From Roseovarius dicentrarchi (lineage in GTDB: Bacteria; Pseudomonadota; Alphaproteobacteria; Rhodobacterales; Rhodobacteraceae), in assembly GCF_003316635.1 (NCBI RefSeq), contig NZ_QNQP01000004.1, forward strand, positions 62,001 to 126,000: DNA of 64,000 nucleotides, read 5' to 3'. Under the pieces are notes generated by a model that did not search any database, was not told the DNA's origin, and worked only from the letters and a program-made list of their open reading frames with translations. Of this stretch, positions 56,025 to 64,000 are shown piece by piece. Both the position numbers and the translations under genes were made by a program. Every line of letters begins with the position of its first letter. Position 1 is the first letter of the stretch.

Positions 56025-58883
56025 ATGGCAGAGCTGAAATATATCGAGGTGCGCGGCGCGCGCGAACACAACCTGAAGAGTATCGACGTGGATATCCCGC
56101 GCGATCAGCTGGTGGTGATCACCGGGCTGTCCGGCTCTGGCAAATCCAGCCTTGCCTTCGATACGATCTATGCCGAAGGGCAGCGGCGCTATGTTGAATC
56201 GCTGTCGGCCTACGCGCGTCAATTCCTCGACATGATGCAAAAGCCGGACGTCGATCACATCAGCGGCCTGTCCCCTGCGATCAGCATCGAACAGAAAACG
56301 ACCAGCAAAAACCCGCGGTCAACCGTCGGCACCGTGACCGAGATTTACGACTACCTGCGCCTCTTGTTCGCCCGCGCTGGCACGCCCTATTCCCCGGCCA
56401 CCGGCAAACCCATCGAGGCGCAGCAGGTGCAGGACATGGTTGACCGGATCATGGCCATGGAGGAGGGGACACGCGCCTATTTGCTGGCGCCGATCATTCG
56501 CGACCGAAAAGGCGAATACCGCAAGGAATTCATCGAGCTGCGCAAGAACGGGTTTCAGCGCGTCAAGGTCAATGGCGAATTTTACGAGCTGGACGAGCCG
56601 CCGACGCTGGACAAGAAATTTCGCCATGACATCGATGTCGTCGTGGATCGTCTGGTCGTCCGGGAAGGGCTGGAGACGCGGCTGGCCGACAGCCTGCGCA
56701 CCGCGCTGGACCTTGCCGATGGCATCGCCGTTCTGGAAACCGCGCCCAGTGAGGGCGATCCGGAACGCATGACATTTTCCGAGAAATTTGCCTGTCCTGT
56801 CAGCGGCTTCACCATTCCTGAAATCGAGCCAAGGTTGTTTTCCTTCAACGCGCCCTTTGGCGCCTGCCCGGTTTGCGACGGTCTGGGGGTCGAGCTGTTT
56901 TTTGACGAACGCCTGGTCGTGCCGGATCAGAACCTGAAAATCTATGACGGGGCGCTGGCGCCGTGGCGCAAGGGCAAAAGCCCTTATTTCCTGCAAACCA
57001 TCGAAGCCATCGCAAAGCACTACGAATTCGACCCGAAAACCAAGTGGAAGGATCTGCCCGCCCATGTGCAGCAGGTGTTCCTGCACGGCTCCGGCGATGA
57101 GGAAATCGCGTTCCGCTATGACGAGGGCGGGCGCGTCTATAACGTGTCGCGCGTGTTCGAGGGCGTCATCCCCAATATGGAACGTCGCTATCGCGAGACA
57201 GACAGCGCATGGGTGCGCGAGGAATTTGAACGTTATCAAAACAACCGCCCCTGCGGCGCCTGCGAGGGATACCGCCTGCGGGACGAGGCGCTGGCCGTGA
57301 AAATCGCCGGCCTGCATGTGGGGCAGGTCGTGCAGATGTCGATCCGCGAGGCGCTGCAATGGGTCACGGACGCGCCCGAACAGCTGAGCAAGCAAAAGAA
57401 CGAGATCGCGCGCGCAATCCTGAAGGAAATCCGCGAGCGTCTGGGCTTTTTGAACAACGTGGGTTTGGAGTATCTGACGCTCAGCCGCAATGCCGGCACG
57501 CTGTCGGGCGGCGAATCGCAGCGGATTCGGCTGGCGTCCCAAATCGGCAGCGGTTTGACAGGTGTTCTGTATGTGCTGGACGAGCCGTCGATCGGCCTGC
57601 ACCAGCGCGACAATGATCGTCTGCTGCTGACGCTGAAAAACCTGCGTGATCAGGGCAATACCGTCATCGTGGTCGAACATGACGAAGAGGCGATCCGCGA
57701 GGCTGATTATGTATTTGATATCGGTCCGGGCGCAGGCGTGCATGGCGGCGAAGTGGTCAGCCATGGCGTGCCTTCTGCCGTCGCCGCCGATCCGGGCTCG
57801 ATCACCGGGCAATATCTGTCCGGTGTGCGGTCCATCCCCGTGCCCGCCAAGCGGCGCAAGGGCAATGGCAAGAAGCTGAAAGTGGTCAAGGCAACCGGCA
57901 ACAACCTGAAGAATGTCACAGCAGAATTTCCGCTGGGCAAGTTTGTCTGCGTGTCCGGTGTGTCTGGTGGTGGCAAATCCACACTCACCATCGAGACGCT
58001 GTTCAAAACCGCGTCGATGCAGCTGAACGGTGCGCGCCAGACGCCCGCCCCCTGCGAGACGATCAAGGGGCTCGAGCATCTGGACAAGGTCATCGACATT
58101 GACCAGCGTCCCATCGGCCGCACGCCGCGGTCAAACCCGGCGACCTATACAGGCGCCTTCACCCCGATCCGCGACTGGTTTGCAAACCTGCCCGAAGCCA
58201 AGGCGCGCGGGTACAAGCCCGGTCGTTTCAGCTTCAACGTCAAGGGCGGGCGCTGTGAGGCGTGTCAGGGCGATGGGGTTATCAAGATCGAGATGCACTT
58301 CCTGCCGGATGTCTATGTCACCTGCGAGACGTGTCAGGGCGCGCGATACAACCGCGAGACGCTGGAAATCCGCTTCAAGGGCAAAAGCATAGCGGACGTT
58401 TTGGATATGACCGTGGAAGATGCGCAGGAGTTTTTCAAAGCTGTCCCCTCCATCCGCGAAAAGATGGACGCGCTTGTGCGGGTCGGGCTGGGCTACATCA
58501 AGGTGGGCCAGCAGGCGACGACCCTTTCAGGGGGCGAGGCGCAGCGCGTGAAACTGTCCAAGGAGCTGGCAAAACGTTCTACCGGTCGGACGCTGTATAT
58601 CCTGGACGAGCCGACGACGGGCCTGCATTTCGAAGATGTGAAGAAGCTGCTGGAAGTGCTGCACGAGCTGGTCGACAGCGGCAATACGGTGATCGTTATT
58701 GAGCACAACCTCGACGTCATCAAAACCGCTGACTGGATCATCGACATTGGCCCGGAGGGCGGCGATGGCGGCGGCGAGGTGGTGGCCACAGGCACCCCGG
58801 AAAAGGTGGCGGACGAGCCGCGCAGCTATACGGGGCATTACCTGAAACCGATGTTGCAACCGCGCCGCATGGCGGCCGAATAA
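56025..58883 (+). CDS. uvrA: Excinuclease ABC subunit A
   Basis: Damage-recognition ATPase of nucleotide excision repair. 952 residues. Two ABC modules: first Walker [14 protein letters not shown] at about 33-45 and second [13 protein letters not shown] at about 645; two ABC signatures ([19 protein letters not shown] and [15 protein letters not shown]); zinc fingers CPVCDGLG / CGACEGYR and CEACQGDG / [10 protein letters not shown]. The order and length are standard. CGGAGG ribosome site. A LexA box upstream places it in the SOS response, as in other alphaproteobacteria. Followed by a strong stem-loop. Confidence 0.98.
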   Translation: MAELKYIEVRGAREHNLKSIDVDIPRDQLVVITGLSGSGKSSLAFDTIYAEGQRRYVESLSAYARQFLDMMQKPDVDHISGLSPAISIEQKTTSKNPRSTVGTVTEIYDYLRLLFARAGTPYSPATGKPIEAQQVQDMVDRIMAMEEGTRAYLLAPIIRDRKGEYRKEFIELRKNGFQRVKVNGEFYELDEPPTLDKKFRHDIDVVVDRLVVREGLETRLADSLRTALDLADGIAVLETAPSEGDPERMTFSEKFACPVSGFTIPEIEPRLFSFNAPFGACPVCDGLGVELFFDERLVVPDQNLKIYDGALAPWRKGKSPYFLQTIEAIAKHYEFDPKTKWKDLPAHVQQVFLHGSGDEEIAFRYDEGGRVYNVSRVFEGVIPNMERRYRETDSAWVREEFERYQNNRPCGACEGYRLRDEALAVKIAGLHVGQVVQMSIREALQWVTDAPEQLSKQKNEIARAILKEIRERLGFLNNVGLEYLTLSRNAGTLSGGESQRIRLASQIGSGLTGVLYVLDEPSIGLHQRDNDRLLLTLKNLRDQGNTVIVVEHDEEAIREADYVFDIGPGAGVHGGEVVSHGVPSAVAADPGSITGQYLSGVRSIPVPAKRRKGNGKKLKVVKATGNNLKNVTAEFPLGKFVCVSGVSGGGKSTLTIETLFKTASMQLNGARQTPAPCETIKGLEHLDKVIDIDQRPIGRTPRSNPATYTGAFTPIRDWFANLPEAKARGYKPGRFSFNVKGGRCEACQGDGVIKIEMHFLPDVYVTCETCQGARYNRETLEIRFKGKSIADVLDMTVEDAQEFFKAVPSIREKMDALVRVGLGYIKVGQQATTLSGGEAQRVKLSKELAKRSTGRTLYILDEPTTGLHFEDVKKLLEVLHELVDSGNTVIVIEHNLDVIKTADWIIDIGPEGGDGGGEVVATGTPEKVADEPRSYTGHYLKPMLQPRRMAAE

Positions 58884-58886
58884 CAG

Positions 58887-58916
58887 GGTCCGGCCCGCTA
58901 TGGGGCGGGCCGGACC
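58887..58916. terminator. Stem-loop between convergent uvrA and AI-2E exporter genes
   Basis: Perfect twelve-base-pair stem GGTCCGGCCCGC / GCGGGCCGGACC with loop TATGGG, three bases after the uvrA stop. Tails are not T-rich on the plus strand and only TGTTATT on the minus strand. Confidence 0.65.
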
Positions 58917-58972
58917 TTGGAGGGATGCACTGACTGCCGGGCAGCGGTGATGGCTGTCCGCATAGCGGTGCG

Positions 58973-60085
58973 CTAGTGGGCTTGCTGTTTCGCGGCGTCT
59001 GCCTTGGCCTTGCGCTCGCGCCGGGACGTGGTGGAACTATCGCCAAGGAAATGACCCAGCGCGCCCAGCCCCTCGATTTCGTCGCAGACGATTTTCGCGA
59101 CGATCAGGATGGGAACCGCCACGACCATCCCGACGACGGACCAGATATACGCAAAGAAGGCGACAATCAGGAACAAAATGGGCGTGTTCAGTTGCATCCG
59201 GCGCGAGATGACCAGCGGCGTGACCACCTGTCCCTCGATAGAGGTGAGCGCCATGTATGTCATGAACACGCCGAACGCTTCCCATGGCTGATCAAAGGAT
59301 ACAAAGGCAACCAGCCCGGCCACGCCCGCGCCGACGACCGCGCCCAGAAACGGGATGAAGTTCAGAACGAACGCCATGACGCCGATTGCGACCGCATTTG
59401 GCAACTCCCACAGATACATGGCGGCGCCGATGCTCAGGCCCAGCCCCGCATTGATCAGGGCAATCCCGCCCAGATAGCGGCCCAGCCGGTCTTCGATGGT
59501 TTTGATGATCTCGACCGCGCGGCGTTTGTCCTGCAAGGTAGGCAGGCTTTCGACGGTGCGCAGGGCAAAGAAATCACCTGACCCGATCAGGAAAAAGGTC
59601 AGGAAAATGGCAAAGATGATCTGGCTCATCACCTTGGGGGCCATGGTCAGGATGGTGACGGATGTGCTTGTTTCTGACACAACCTCGACCTCCATCGCCT
59701 GCTTTTCGCCGGCGTTTCCAACGGCGTCATCAATCGCTTTGGCCGCCTCGTTCACCTTGGCAAGCGCACCGTCGCTGTCGCCCAGCTTGGCCTGCATTTC
59801 CTGCATAAGGCCGGGCATGTCGTCGATCAGGTTTGCCACAGGTTCTGCAAACCACGCGATGCCGACGCCGACCATTACGAACAATATCGACGTGAACAGC
59901 GTCGCGATGACCATGTTCGGCAGGCCCAGCCGCTCCAGCGCGCGGCGCGGGCGGCTGAACACGAAATACGACAGGATCGCTGCCGTAACCGGGATCAGGA
60001 AATTCGCAGCAGACACAAGGGCCGCAACCAGCGCGATGATGAATATCCCCATCAGCGGCACATAAAGACGTTTAGGCGCTCGCAC
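58973..60085 (-). CDS. AI-2E family transporter
   Basis: 370 residues, about eight membrane helices. The central soluble insert (LIDDMPGLMQEMQAKLGD ... AMEVEVVSETST) and the C-terminal helices with LIGSGDFFALR, LNFIPFLGAVVGAG, SIEGQVVTPLVISRRMQLNT and AVPILIVAKIVCDEI are family-typical. Members export autoinducer-2 or act as Na+/H+ exchangers; which applies is unknown. GTG start chosen with AAAGGA ten bases before; an ATG 45 bases upstream has no ribosome site. Confidence 0.85.
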   Translation of the reverse strand: MRAPKRLYVPLMGIFIIALVAALVSAANFLIPVTAAILSYFVFSRPRRALERLGLPNMVIATLFTSILFVMVGVGIAWFAEPVANLIDDMPGLMQEMQAKLGDSDGALAKVNEAAKAIDDAVGNAGEKQAMEVEVVSETSTSVTILTMAPKVMSQIIFAIFLTFFLIGSGDFFALRTVESLPTLQDKRRAVEIIKTIEDRLGRYLGGIALINAGLGLSIGAAMYLWELPNAVAIGVMAFVLNFIPFLGAVVGAGVAGLVAFVSFDQPWEAFGVFMTYMALTSIEGQVVTPLVISRRMQLNTPILFLIVAFFAYIWSVVGMVVAVPILIVAKIVCDEIEGLGALGHFLGDSSTTSRRERKAKADAAKQQAH

Positions 60086-60199
60086 GGTCGCGGTATCCTT
60101 TCGGGGGCATTGTCTGACTGATGGATGCAAACGCGTCCAGCGCGCGTTGGGTTCCGGCGCGTCGCGGGTTAGTTGGATGCCCGCCCGAAAGCCGTGCCA

Positions 60200-61333
60200 C
60201 TAAAGCCCGTCGTGAAACTCCTCGATCAAATGGCTGACGACAGCGCGCAGGGCGTCATCGTCGGTTTTGCCGGCCTCGATGGCGCTGGCGAAGGCGCGGC
60301 GCTGGCGGCCCGCGCTGGTGCCGTTTGCGGCAATCTCGCGGGCGCGCGACACCTCGCTGGCGGCGTTGAAATGCACCGCATCCTCGGCGATGATCTCAAG
60401 CATTTCTCCGACCAGATCGTCGAACGGGATCACTTCGCCTTGACCGAAATCTATCAATCCCTCGCGCACGCCATAGCGCTGCGCACGCCAGCGGTTTTCG
60501 GCAATCAGGAACTTCTCGTAGATCCGCCAGCGCTGATTGCGCACCGACAGTCGCCACAGCATCCGGCACAGGCCCTGGGTCAGCGCCGCGAGTGTCAGCG
60601 CATCCTCCAGCCGGGGCTGTACGTCGCATATGCGCGATTCAATCGTGGGAAATTTGGAGGAGGGCCGCAGATCCCACCAGATTTTCGACGCATCCTCGAT
60701 CACGCCCAGATCGACCAGTATCTGAACCGAGCGCTGAAATTCGCCAAAGCTGCTCATTCGCGGGGGCAGGCCGGTCCGGGGCAGATTGTCGAACACGGTC
60801 AGGCGGTAGCTGTCCAGCCCGGTATCGCGGCCCTGCCAGAACGGCGACGAACAGCTGAGGGCCAGCAGATGGGGCAGGAAATAGCTGAGCTGGTTCATCA
60901 GGTCGATCCGCCGGTCGGGCGGCTCAATGCCCACATGCACATGCATGCCGCAGATCAGCATCCGGTTCACGACGCCGGCCAGATCGGTGGACAGATCGTT
61001 ATAGCGGTCCTTGTCGGTGCGCTTCTGCTCGCGCCAGTCCGAGAAGGGGTGGCAGGAGGCGGCGATGGGGGCGAGGCCGAATTTGGCAGCCTCTGCCGCG
61101 ACGCAGGCGCGCAGGCGCTTCAGGTCTTCGCGGGCCTCGCCGATGGTTTGGCACACCTTGGTGCCGACCTCGATCTGGCAGTTGAGGTATTCGGGGCTGA
61201 CCTGGCTTTGCAGGCGGGCGCGGCAGGCGTCCATCAGCGCCTCGGGCGCTTCGGCCAGGGCCATGCTGCCGGTGTCGACCAGCAGATATTCCTCTTCGAT
61301 GCCGATGGTGAAGTCGGGTTCGCTCAAGCCCAT
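60200..61333 (-). CDS. ybdK: Carboxylate-amine ligase, YbdK / GCS2 family
   Basis: 377 residues. Glutamate-cysteine ligase-type fold: [57 protein letters not shown] and [10 protein letters not shown]. YbdK of E. coli has weak glutamate-cysteine ligase activity and alphaproteobacteria keep a separate GshA, so the main substrate is uncertain. AAAGG precedes the ATG; the in-frame extension upstream passes through the terminator region and is not used. Confidence 0.88.
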   Translation of the reverse strand: MGLSEPDFTIGIEEEYLLVDTGSMALAEAPEALMDACRARLQSQVSPEYLNCQIEVGTKVCQTIGEAREDLKRLRACVAAEAAKFGLAPIAASCHPFSDWREQKRTDKDRYNDLSTDLAGVVNRMLICGMHVHVGIEPPDRRIDLMNQLSYFLPHLLALSCSSPFWQGRDTGLDSYRLTVFDNLPRTGLPPRMSSFGEFQRSVQILVDLGVIEDASKIWWDLRPSSKFPTIESRICDVQPRLEDALTLAALTQGLCRMLWRLSVRNQRWRIYEKFLIAENRWRAQRYGVREGLIDFGQGEVIPFDDLVGEMLEIIAEDAVHFNAASEVSRAREIAANGTSAGRQRRAFASAIEAGKTDDDALRAVVSHLIEEFHDGL

Positions 61334-61373
61334 GGCGTGCCTTTCTGTGCTGGAGCTCCAGCAAAGCGCAGGC

Positions 61374-61416
61374 CGCGCCACATGCCAAGAAAATTCTGCG
61401 AATTTTCTGGGGCGCG
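61374..61416. repeat. Composite palindrome, second copy
   Basis: Core AGAAAATTC-TGC-GAATTTTCT (61388-61408) framed by CGCGCC (61374-61379) and GGCGCG (61411-61416). Same plan as the element at 24194-24237, with the centre of the core changed from GC to TGC... between the arms. Confidence 0.65.
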
Positions 61417-61417
61417 C

Positions 61418-61450
61418 ATGAAAACGCCCGGTCACATGGACCGGGCGTTT
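61418..61450 (-). terminator. Intrinsic terminator of mmsA
   Basis: Perfect twelve-base-pair stem AAACGCCCGGTC / GACCGGGCGTTT, loop of five bases; on the minus strand it ends in a TTTT run. 19 bases after the mmsA stop. Confidence 0.88.
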
Positions 61451-61469
61451 GCGCTTTGATCTGGCGGGT

Positions 61470-62972
61470 TTAGTCGGCCAGTTTGAAGTGGAACTCGCCA
61501 CCTTCCTTGATGCCCGAGGGCCAGCGGGACGTAACGGTTTTGGTCTTGGTGTAGAACTTGAACGCGTCCGGGCCGAACTGGTTCAGGTCGCCAAAGCCCG
61601 ACTTTTTCCAGCCGCCGAATGTGTAATGCGCCAGCGGCACCGGGATGGGGAAGTTGATGCCGACCATGCCGACATTCACACGGCTTGCAAAATCGCGCGC
61701 CGTATCGCCGTCGCGGGTAAAGATCGCCGTGCCGTTGCCCATTTCATGATCCGACGCCAGTTTCAGCGCCTCTTCATAATTGCCGGCACGGACGGTGCAC
61801 AGGACCGGGCCAAAGATCTCTTCCTTGTAGATGTCCATGTCGGGCGTCACCTTGTCAAACAGGTGCGGACCGACAAAGAAGCCATCCTCATAGCCTTGCA
61901 GGTTGAAGTTGCGGCCATCGACGACCAGCTCGGCGCCCTGATCCACGCCGGACTGCACGAGGCCCAGGATACGCTCTTTGGCCTGCGCGGTCACGACGGG
62001 GCCGTAATCGACGTCATTCTCGGAGGTGTAGGGGCCAACCTTCAGCGCCTCGACGCGGGGGATCAGCTTTTCGATCAGCTTGTCTGCTGTTTCCTCGCCC
62101 ACCGGAACGGCAACCGAGATGGCCATGCACCGCTCGCCCGCGGCGCCAAAGCCTGCGCCGATCAGCGCGTCGGCGGCCTGATCCATATCCGCGTCGGGCA
62201 TGATGATCATGTGGTTCTTGGCACCGCCAAAGCACTGTGCGCGCTTGCCGTTGGTGCAGGCGCGGCCATAGATATACTGTGCGATAGGGGTCGAGCCGAC
62301 GAAACCGACGGCCTGAATGGTGTCATTGTCAAGGATCGCGTCAACTGCTTCCTTGTCGCCGTTGACGACCTGGCAGACGCCATCGGGCAGGCCCGCTTCG
62401 GTCCACAGCTCGGCCAGCATCAGCGGGCAGGAGGGGTCACGCTCGGACGGCTTGATGATGACGGCGTTGCCTGCGGCCAGCGCGGGGCCCATTTTCCACA
62501 TCGGGATCATGGCAGGGAAGTTGAAGGGCGTGATGCCCGCAACCACGCCCAGCGGCTGGCGGCTGGAATGGATGTCGATGCCGGTGCTGGCGCTGTCGGA
62601 AAACTCGCCCTTCAGCAGGTGCGGCGCACCGATGCAGAATTCGATCACTTCCATGCCGCGCTGAACGTCGCCGCGCGCGTCGGGCAGCGTCTTGCCATGC
62701 TCGCGGCTGATCGCCTCGGCCAGCTTGTCCATGTCGCGGTTGATCAGGCGGACATACTCCATGAAAATACGTGCGCGCTTCTGCGGGTTGACGGCAGCCC
62801 ACTCTTTTTGCGCCTTGGCCGCGTCGGCGACGGCCTGGTTCAGCTCTTCGACCGTGGCGAGCGGCGTTTTCGCCTGCACTTCGCCGGTGGCGGGGTTGTA
62901 GACGTCGGCAAAGCGGCCGGACGTGCCCTTGACGTGCTTGCCGTTGATGTAATGCGTCAGTTCGGTGGTCAT
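61470..62972 (-). CDS. mmsA: CoA-acylating methylmalonate-semialdehyde dehydrogenase
   Basis: Converts methylmalonate semialdehyde to propionyl-CoA (and malonate semialdehyde to acetyl-CoA) in valine and inositol breakdown. 500 residues. Aldehyde dehydrogenase fold: [33 protein letters not shown], and catalytic C282 in [26 protein letters not shown] is specific for MmsA. It lacks the general-base glutamate of ordinary ALDHs, as expected for the CoA-dependent group. GGAGG ribosome site. Divergent from a LysR gene that may regulate it. Confidence 0.95.
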   Translation of the reverse strand: MTTELTHYINGKHVKGTSGRFADVYNPATGEVQAKTPLATVEELNQAVADAAKAQKEWAAVNPQKRARIFMEYVRLINRDMDKLAEAISREHGKTLPDARGDVQRGMEVIEFCIGAPHLLKGEFSDSASTGIDIHSSRQPLGVVAGITPFNFPAMIPMWKMGPALAAGNAVIIKPSERDPSCPLMLAELWTEAGLPDGVCQVVNGDKEAVDAILDNDTIQAVGFVGSTPIAQYIYGRACTNGKRAQCFGGAKNHMIIMPDADMDQAADALIGAGFGAAGERCMAISVAVPVGEETADKLIEKLIPRVEALKVGPYTSENDVDYGPVVTAQAKERILGLVQSGVDQGAELVVDGRNFNLQGYEDGFFVGPHLFDKVTPDMDIYKEEIFGPVLCTVRAGNYEEALKLASDHEMGNGTAIFTRDGDTARDFASRVNVGMVGINFPIPVPLAHYTFGGWKKSGFGDLNQFGPDAFKFYTKTKTVTSRWPSGIKEGGEFHFKLAD

Positions 62973-63074
62973 AGCATCCTCCAGTTGTGGTTGTGCGCAG
63001 CATAGCCTTGCAAAAATGGGCTGAACAGGGGCAATGTTTCAAACACAGTTTGCGTTTATGCAAAGGGGGCCGGG

Positions 63075-63971
63075 ATGCAGCCACACTGGGATGATTTGAA
63101 AGTATTTCTTGCGGTCGCGCGGTTTGAAAGCCTGTCCGCGGCTGGCCGCATCCTCAAGATTGACCCGGCCACGGTGGGCCGCCGCATTGCCCGGCTGGAG
63201 GAGGCGCTGCGCGCGCCGCTTTTTGCCAAATCCCCCCAAGGTTATGCGCTGACCGGTGAAGGCCAGCGTCTGATGGAGCGTGCAGCCCGCGCCGAGCAGG
63301 AGATGACAGCGGCATTCGAGGATATCCCCGGCCATGGCGGCCGGCTGAGCGGTCAGATCCGGCTGGGATCGCCAGACGGCTCGGCCAATTTCCTGCTGCC
63401 GCAGGTCTGCGCGCAGATCGTGCAGGACAACCCCGATCTGGAGGTGCAGATCGTCGCGCTGCCGCGCGTGTTCAACCTGTCGCGCCGCGAGGCGGACATG
63501 GCCATCGCCGTCAGCGCGCCGCTGGCCGGGCGGCTGAGTGTACAGAAGGTGACCGACTACAAACTCAGCCTTGTGGCGTCGAAGGGTTATTTGCGCGATG
63601 CCGCACCGCTCCAGTCATTGGAGGATCTGCGCCATCACCGCATCGTCGGCTACATTCAGGACATGATTTTCGACAAGGAGCTGGATTACATGGCCGAGGC
63701 CGGCCTGCCGCATGTCGATCTGGCCAGCAATTCGGTGTCGGTGCAGTTCAACTGGATCCGGCAGGGGGCTGGCATCGGAATTGTTCACGATTTCTCAATC
63801 CCGTTCGGGCAGGATATCGTGCGCGTCCTGCCGGAGGAGGTAAATCTGACGCGCAGTTTTTATCTGATCCGCCACGTGGACGATCGGCGGCTGGACCGGC
63901 TGAACCGCTTTGCGGAGGCGCTGGCCTGCGGCATGCGGCGCGAGGTTGCCCGCCTGGAGGCGCAGACATGA
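63075..63971 (+). CDS. LysR family transcriptional regulator
   Basis: 298 residues. Winged helix at 1-65 (DDLKVFLAVARFESLSAAGR, IDPATVGRRIARLEEAL), followed by a periplasmic-binding-like effector domain (IRLGSPDGSANFLLPQVCAQI, AIAVSAPLAGRL, VSVQFNWIRQGAGIGIVHDF). It is divergent from mmsA with a 102-base gap, the usual layout of a LysR regulator and its target; control of valine breakdown is an inference. GGGGG precedes the ATG. The effector is unknown. Confidence 0.93.
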   Translation: MQPHWDDLKVFLAVARFESLSAAGRILKIDPATVGRRIARLEEALRAPLFAKSPQGYALTGEGQRLMERAARAEQEMTAAFEDIPGHGGRLSGQIRLGSPDGSANFLLPQVCAQIVQDNPDLEVQIVALPRVFNLSRREADMAIAVSAPLAGRLSVQKVTDYKLSLVASKGYLRDAAPLQSLEDLRHHRIVGYIQDMIFDKELDYMAEAGLPHVDLASNSVSVQFNWIRQGAGIGIVHDFSIPFGQDIVRVLPEEVNLTRSFYLIRHVDDRRLDRLNRFAEALACGMRREVARLEAQT

Positions 63972-64000
63972 CAGCGCGCGCCGCTTGACAGGCGGCGTTC

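Noticed and set aside
56319..58079. 586-codon open frame opposite uvrA
   Set aside because: Antisense shadow of a certain gene; composition rich in His, Arg, Gln and no recognisable domain or ribosome site.
61449..63005. 518-codon frame opposite mmsA, and similar long frames opposite the ligase, helicase and YbdK genes
   Set aside because: All lie exactly over strongly supported genes and have no family similarity.
63968..63988. ATGA start overlapping the LysR stop
   Set aside because: The frame closes after six codons, so no gene begins there within the window.

Overview
The window is a 64 kb stretch of GC-rich, gene-dense chromosome from an alphaproteobacterium, almost certainly Rhodobacterales (the Roseobacter/Paracoccus relatives). 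This rests on gene content and style: RpoH with the Q-K-K-L-F-F-N-L-R box, ribosomal protein L21 with a C-terminal helix-hairpin-helix extension, an OlsB/OlsA ornithine-lipid pair, a ChpT-like phosphotransferase, a DUF3553 protein, alphaproteobacterial LexA boxes (GTTC-N7-GTTC) and GGAAC-N16-CGTT general-stress-type promoters. No prophage, insertion sequence, rRNA or CRISPR array is visible. One tRNA (tRNA-Tyr, GUA) is present.

Layout. 0-7.5 kb: 3' part of rpoH, an M3 oligopeptidase, a DNA-ligase-associated exonuclease and its ATP-dependent ligase, an FAH-family hydrolase, an alpha/beta hydrolase and an SCP2-like protein. 7.6-12.7 kb: TPR protein, SUV3-like helicase, S4 RNA-binding protein, FdxA ferredoxin and CarD. 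12.7-22 kb: cobS/cobT (cobalamin), a CPA2/Kef antiporter, a very unusual 906-residue GspL/PilM-plus-GspC/PilP-like membrane protein, metY and a glycosyltransferase-like protein. 22-31 kb: tRNA-Tyr, rlmB, small conserved proteins, the histidine genes hisB-hisH-hisA and hisF-hisE (interrupted by an opposite-strand DUF302 gene), then a NaeI-like restriction-modification pair preceded by a consensus LexA box. 31-37 kb: rplU-rpmA, a GNAT gene, obgE-proB-proA. 37-44.5 kb: a frameshifted chpT, DUF3553, olsB-olsA, a ThiE-like protein, lepA, a degenerate REP-associated transposase relative and a group of very small envelope proteins. 44.5-55.5 kb: bactofilin with its M23 peptidase partner, Bcp peroxiredoxin, an AsmA/DUF3971 giant, queA, an MFS transporter, DUF924 and a stand-alone lpdA. 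55.5-64 kb: DUF488, uvrA (SOS-controlled), an AI-2E family exporter, a YbdK-type carboxylate-amine ligase, mmsA and a divergent LysR regulator.

How parts work together. hisB/H/A/F/E supply five histidine-pathway activities. cobS and cobT act at the last steps of cobalamin assembly. olsB and olsA together make ornithine lipid. Bactofilin and the M23 endopeptidase form a cell-shape module. L21, L27, Obg, LepA, RlmB and QueA belong to ribosome assembly, translation and RNA modification. uvrA and, unexpectedly, the restriction-modification pair appear to share LexA control; the entericidin-like lipoprotein and the DUF302 protein appear to share a general-stress-type promoter. Most of the window is ordinary housekeeping chromosome. 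The items most worth a second look are the LexA box in front of the NaeI-like system, the GspL/GspC-like hybrid protein, the chpT frameshift and the composite palindromes built on AGAAAATTCGCGAATTTTCT.
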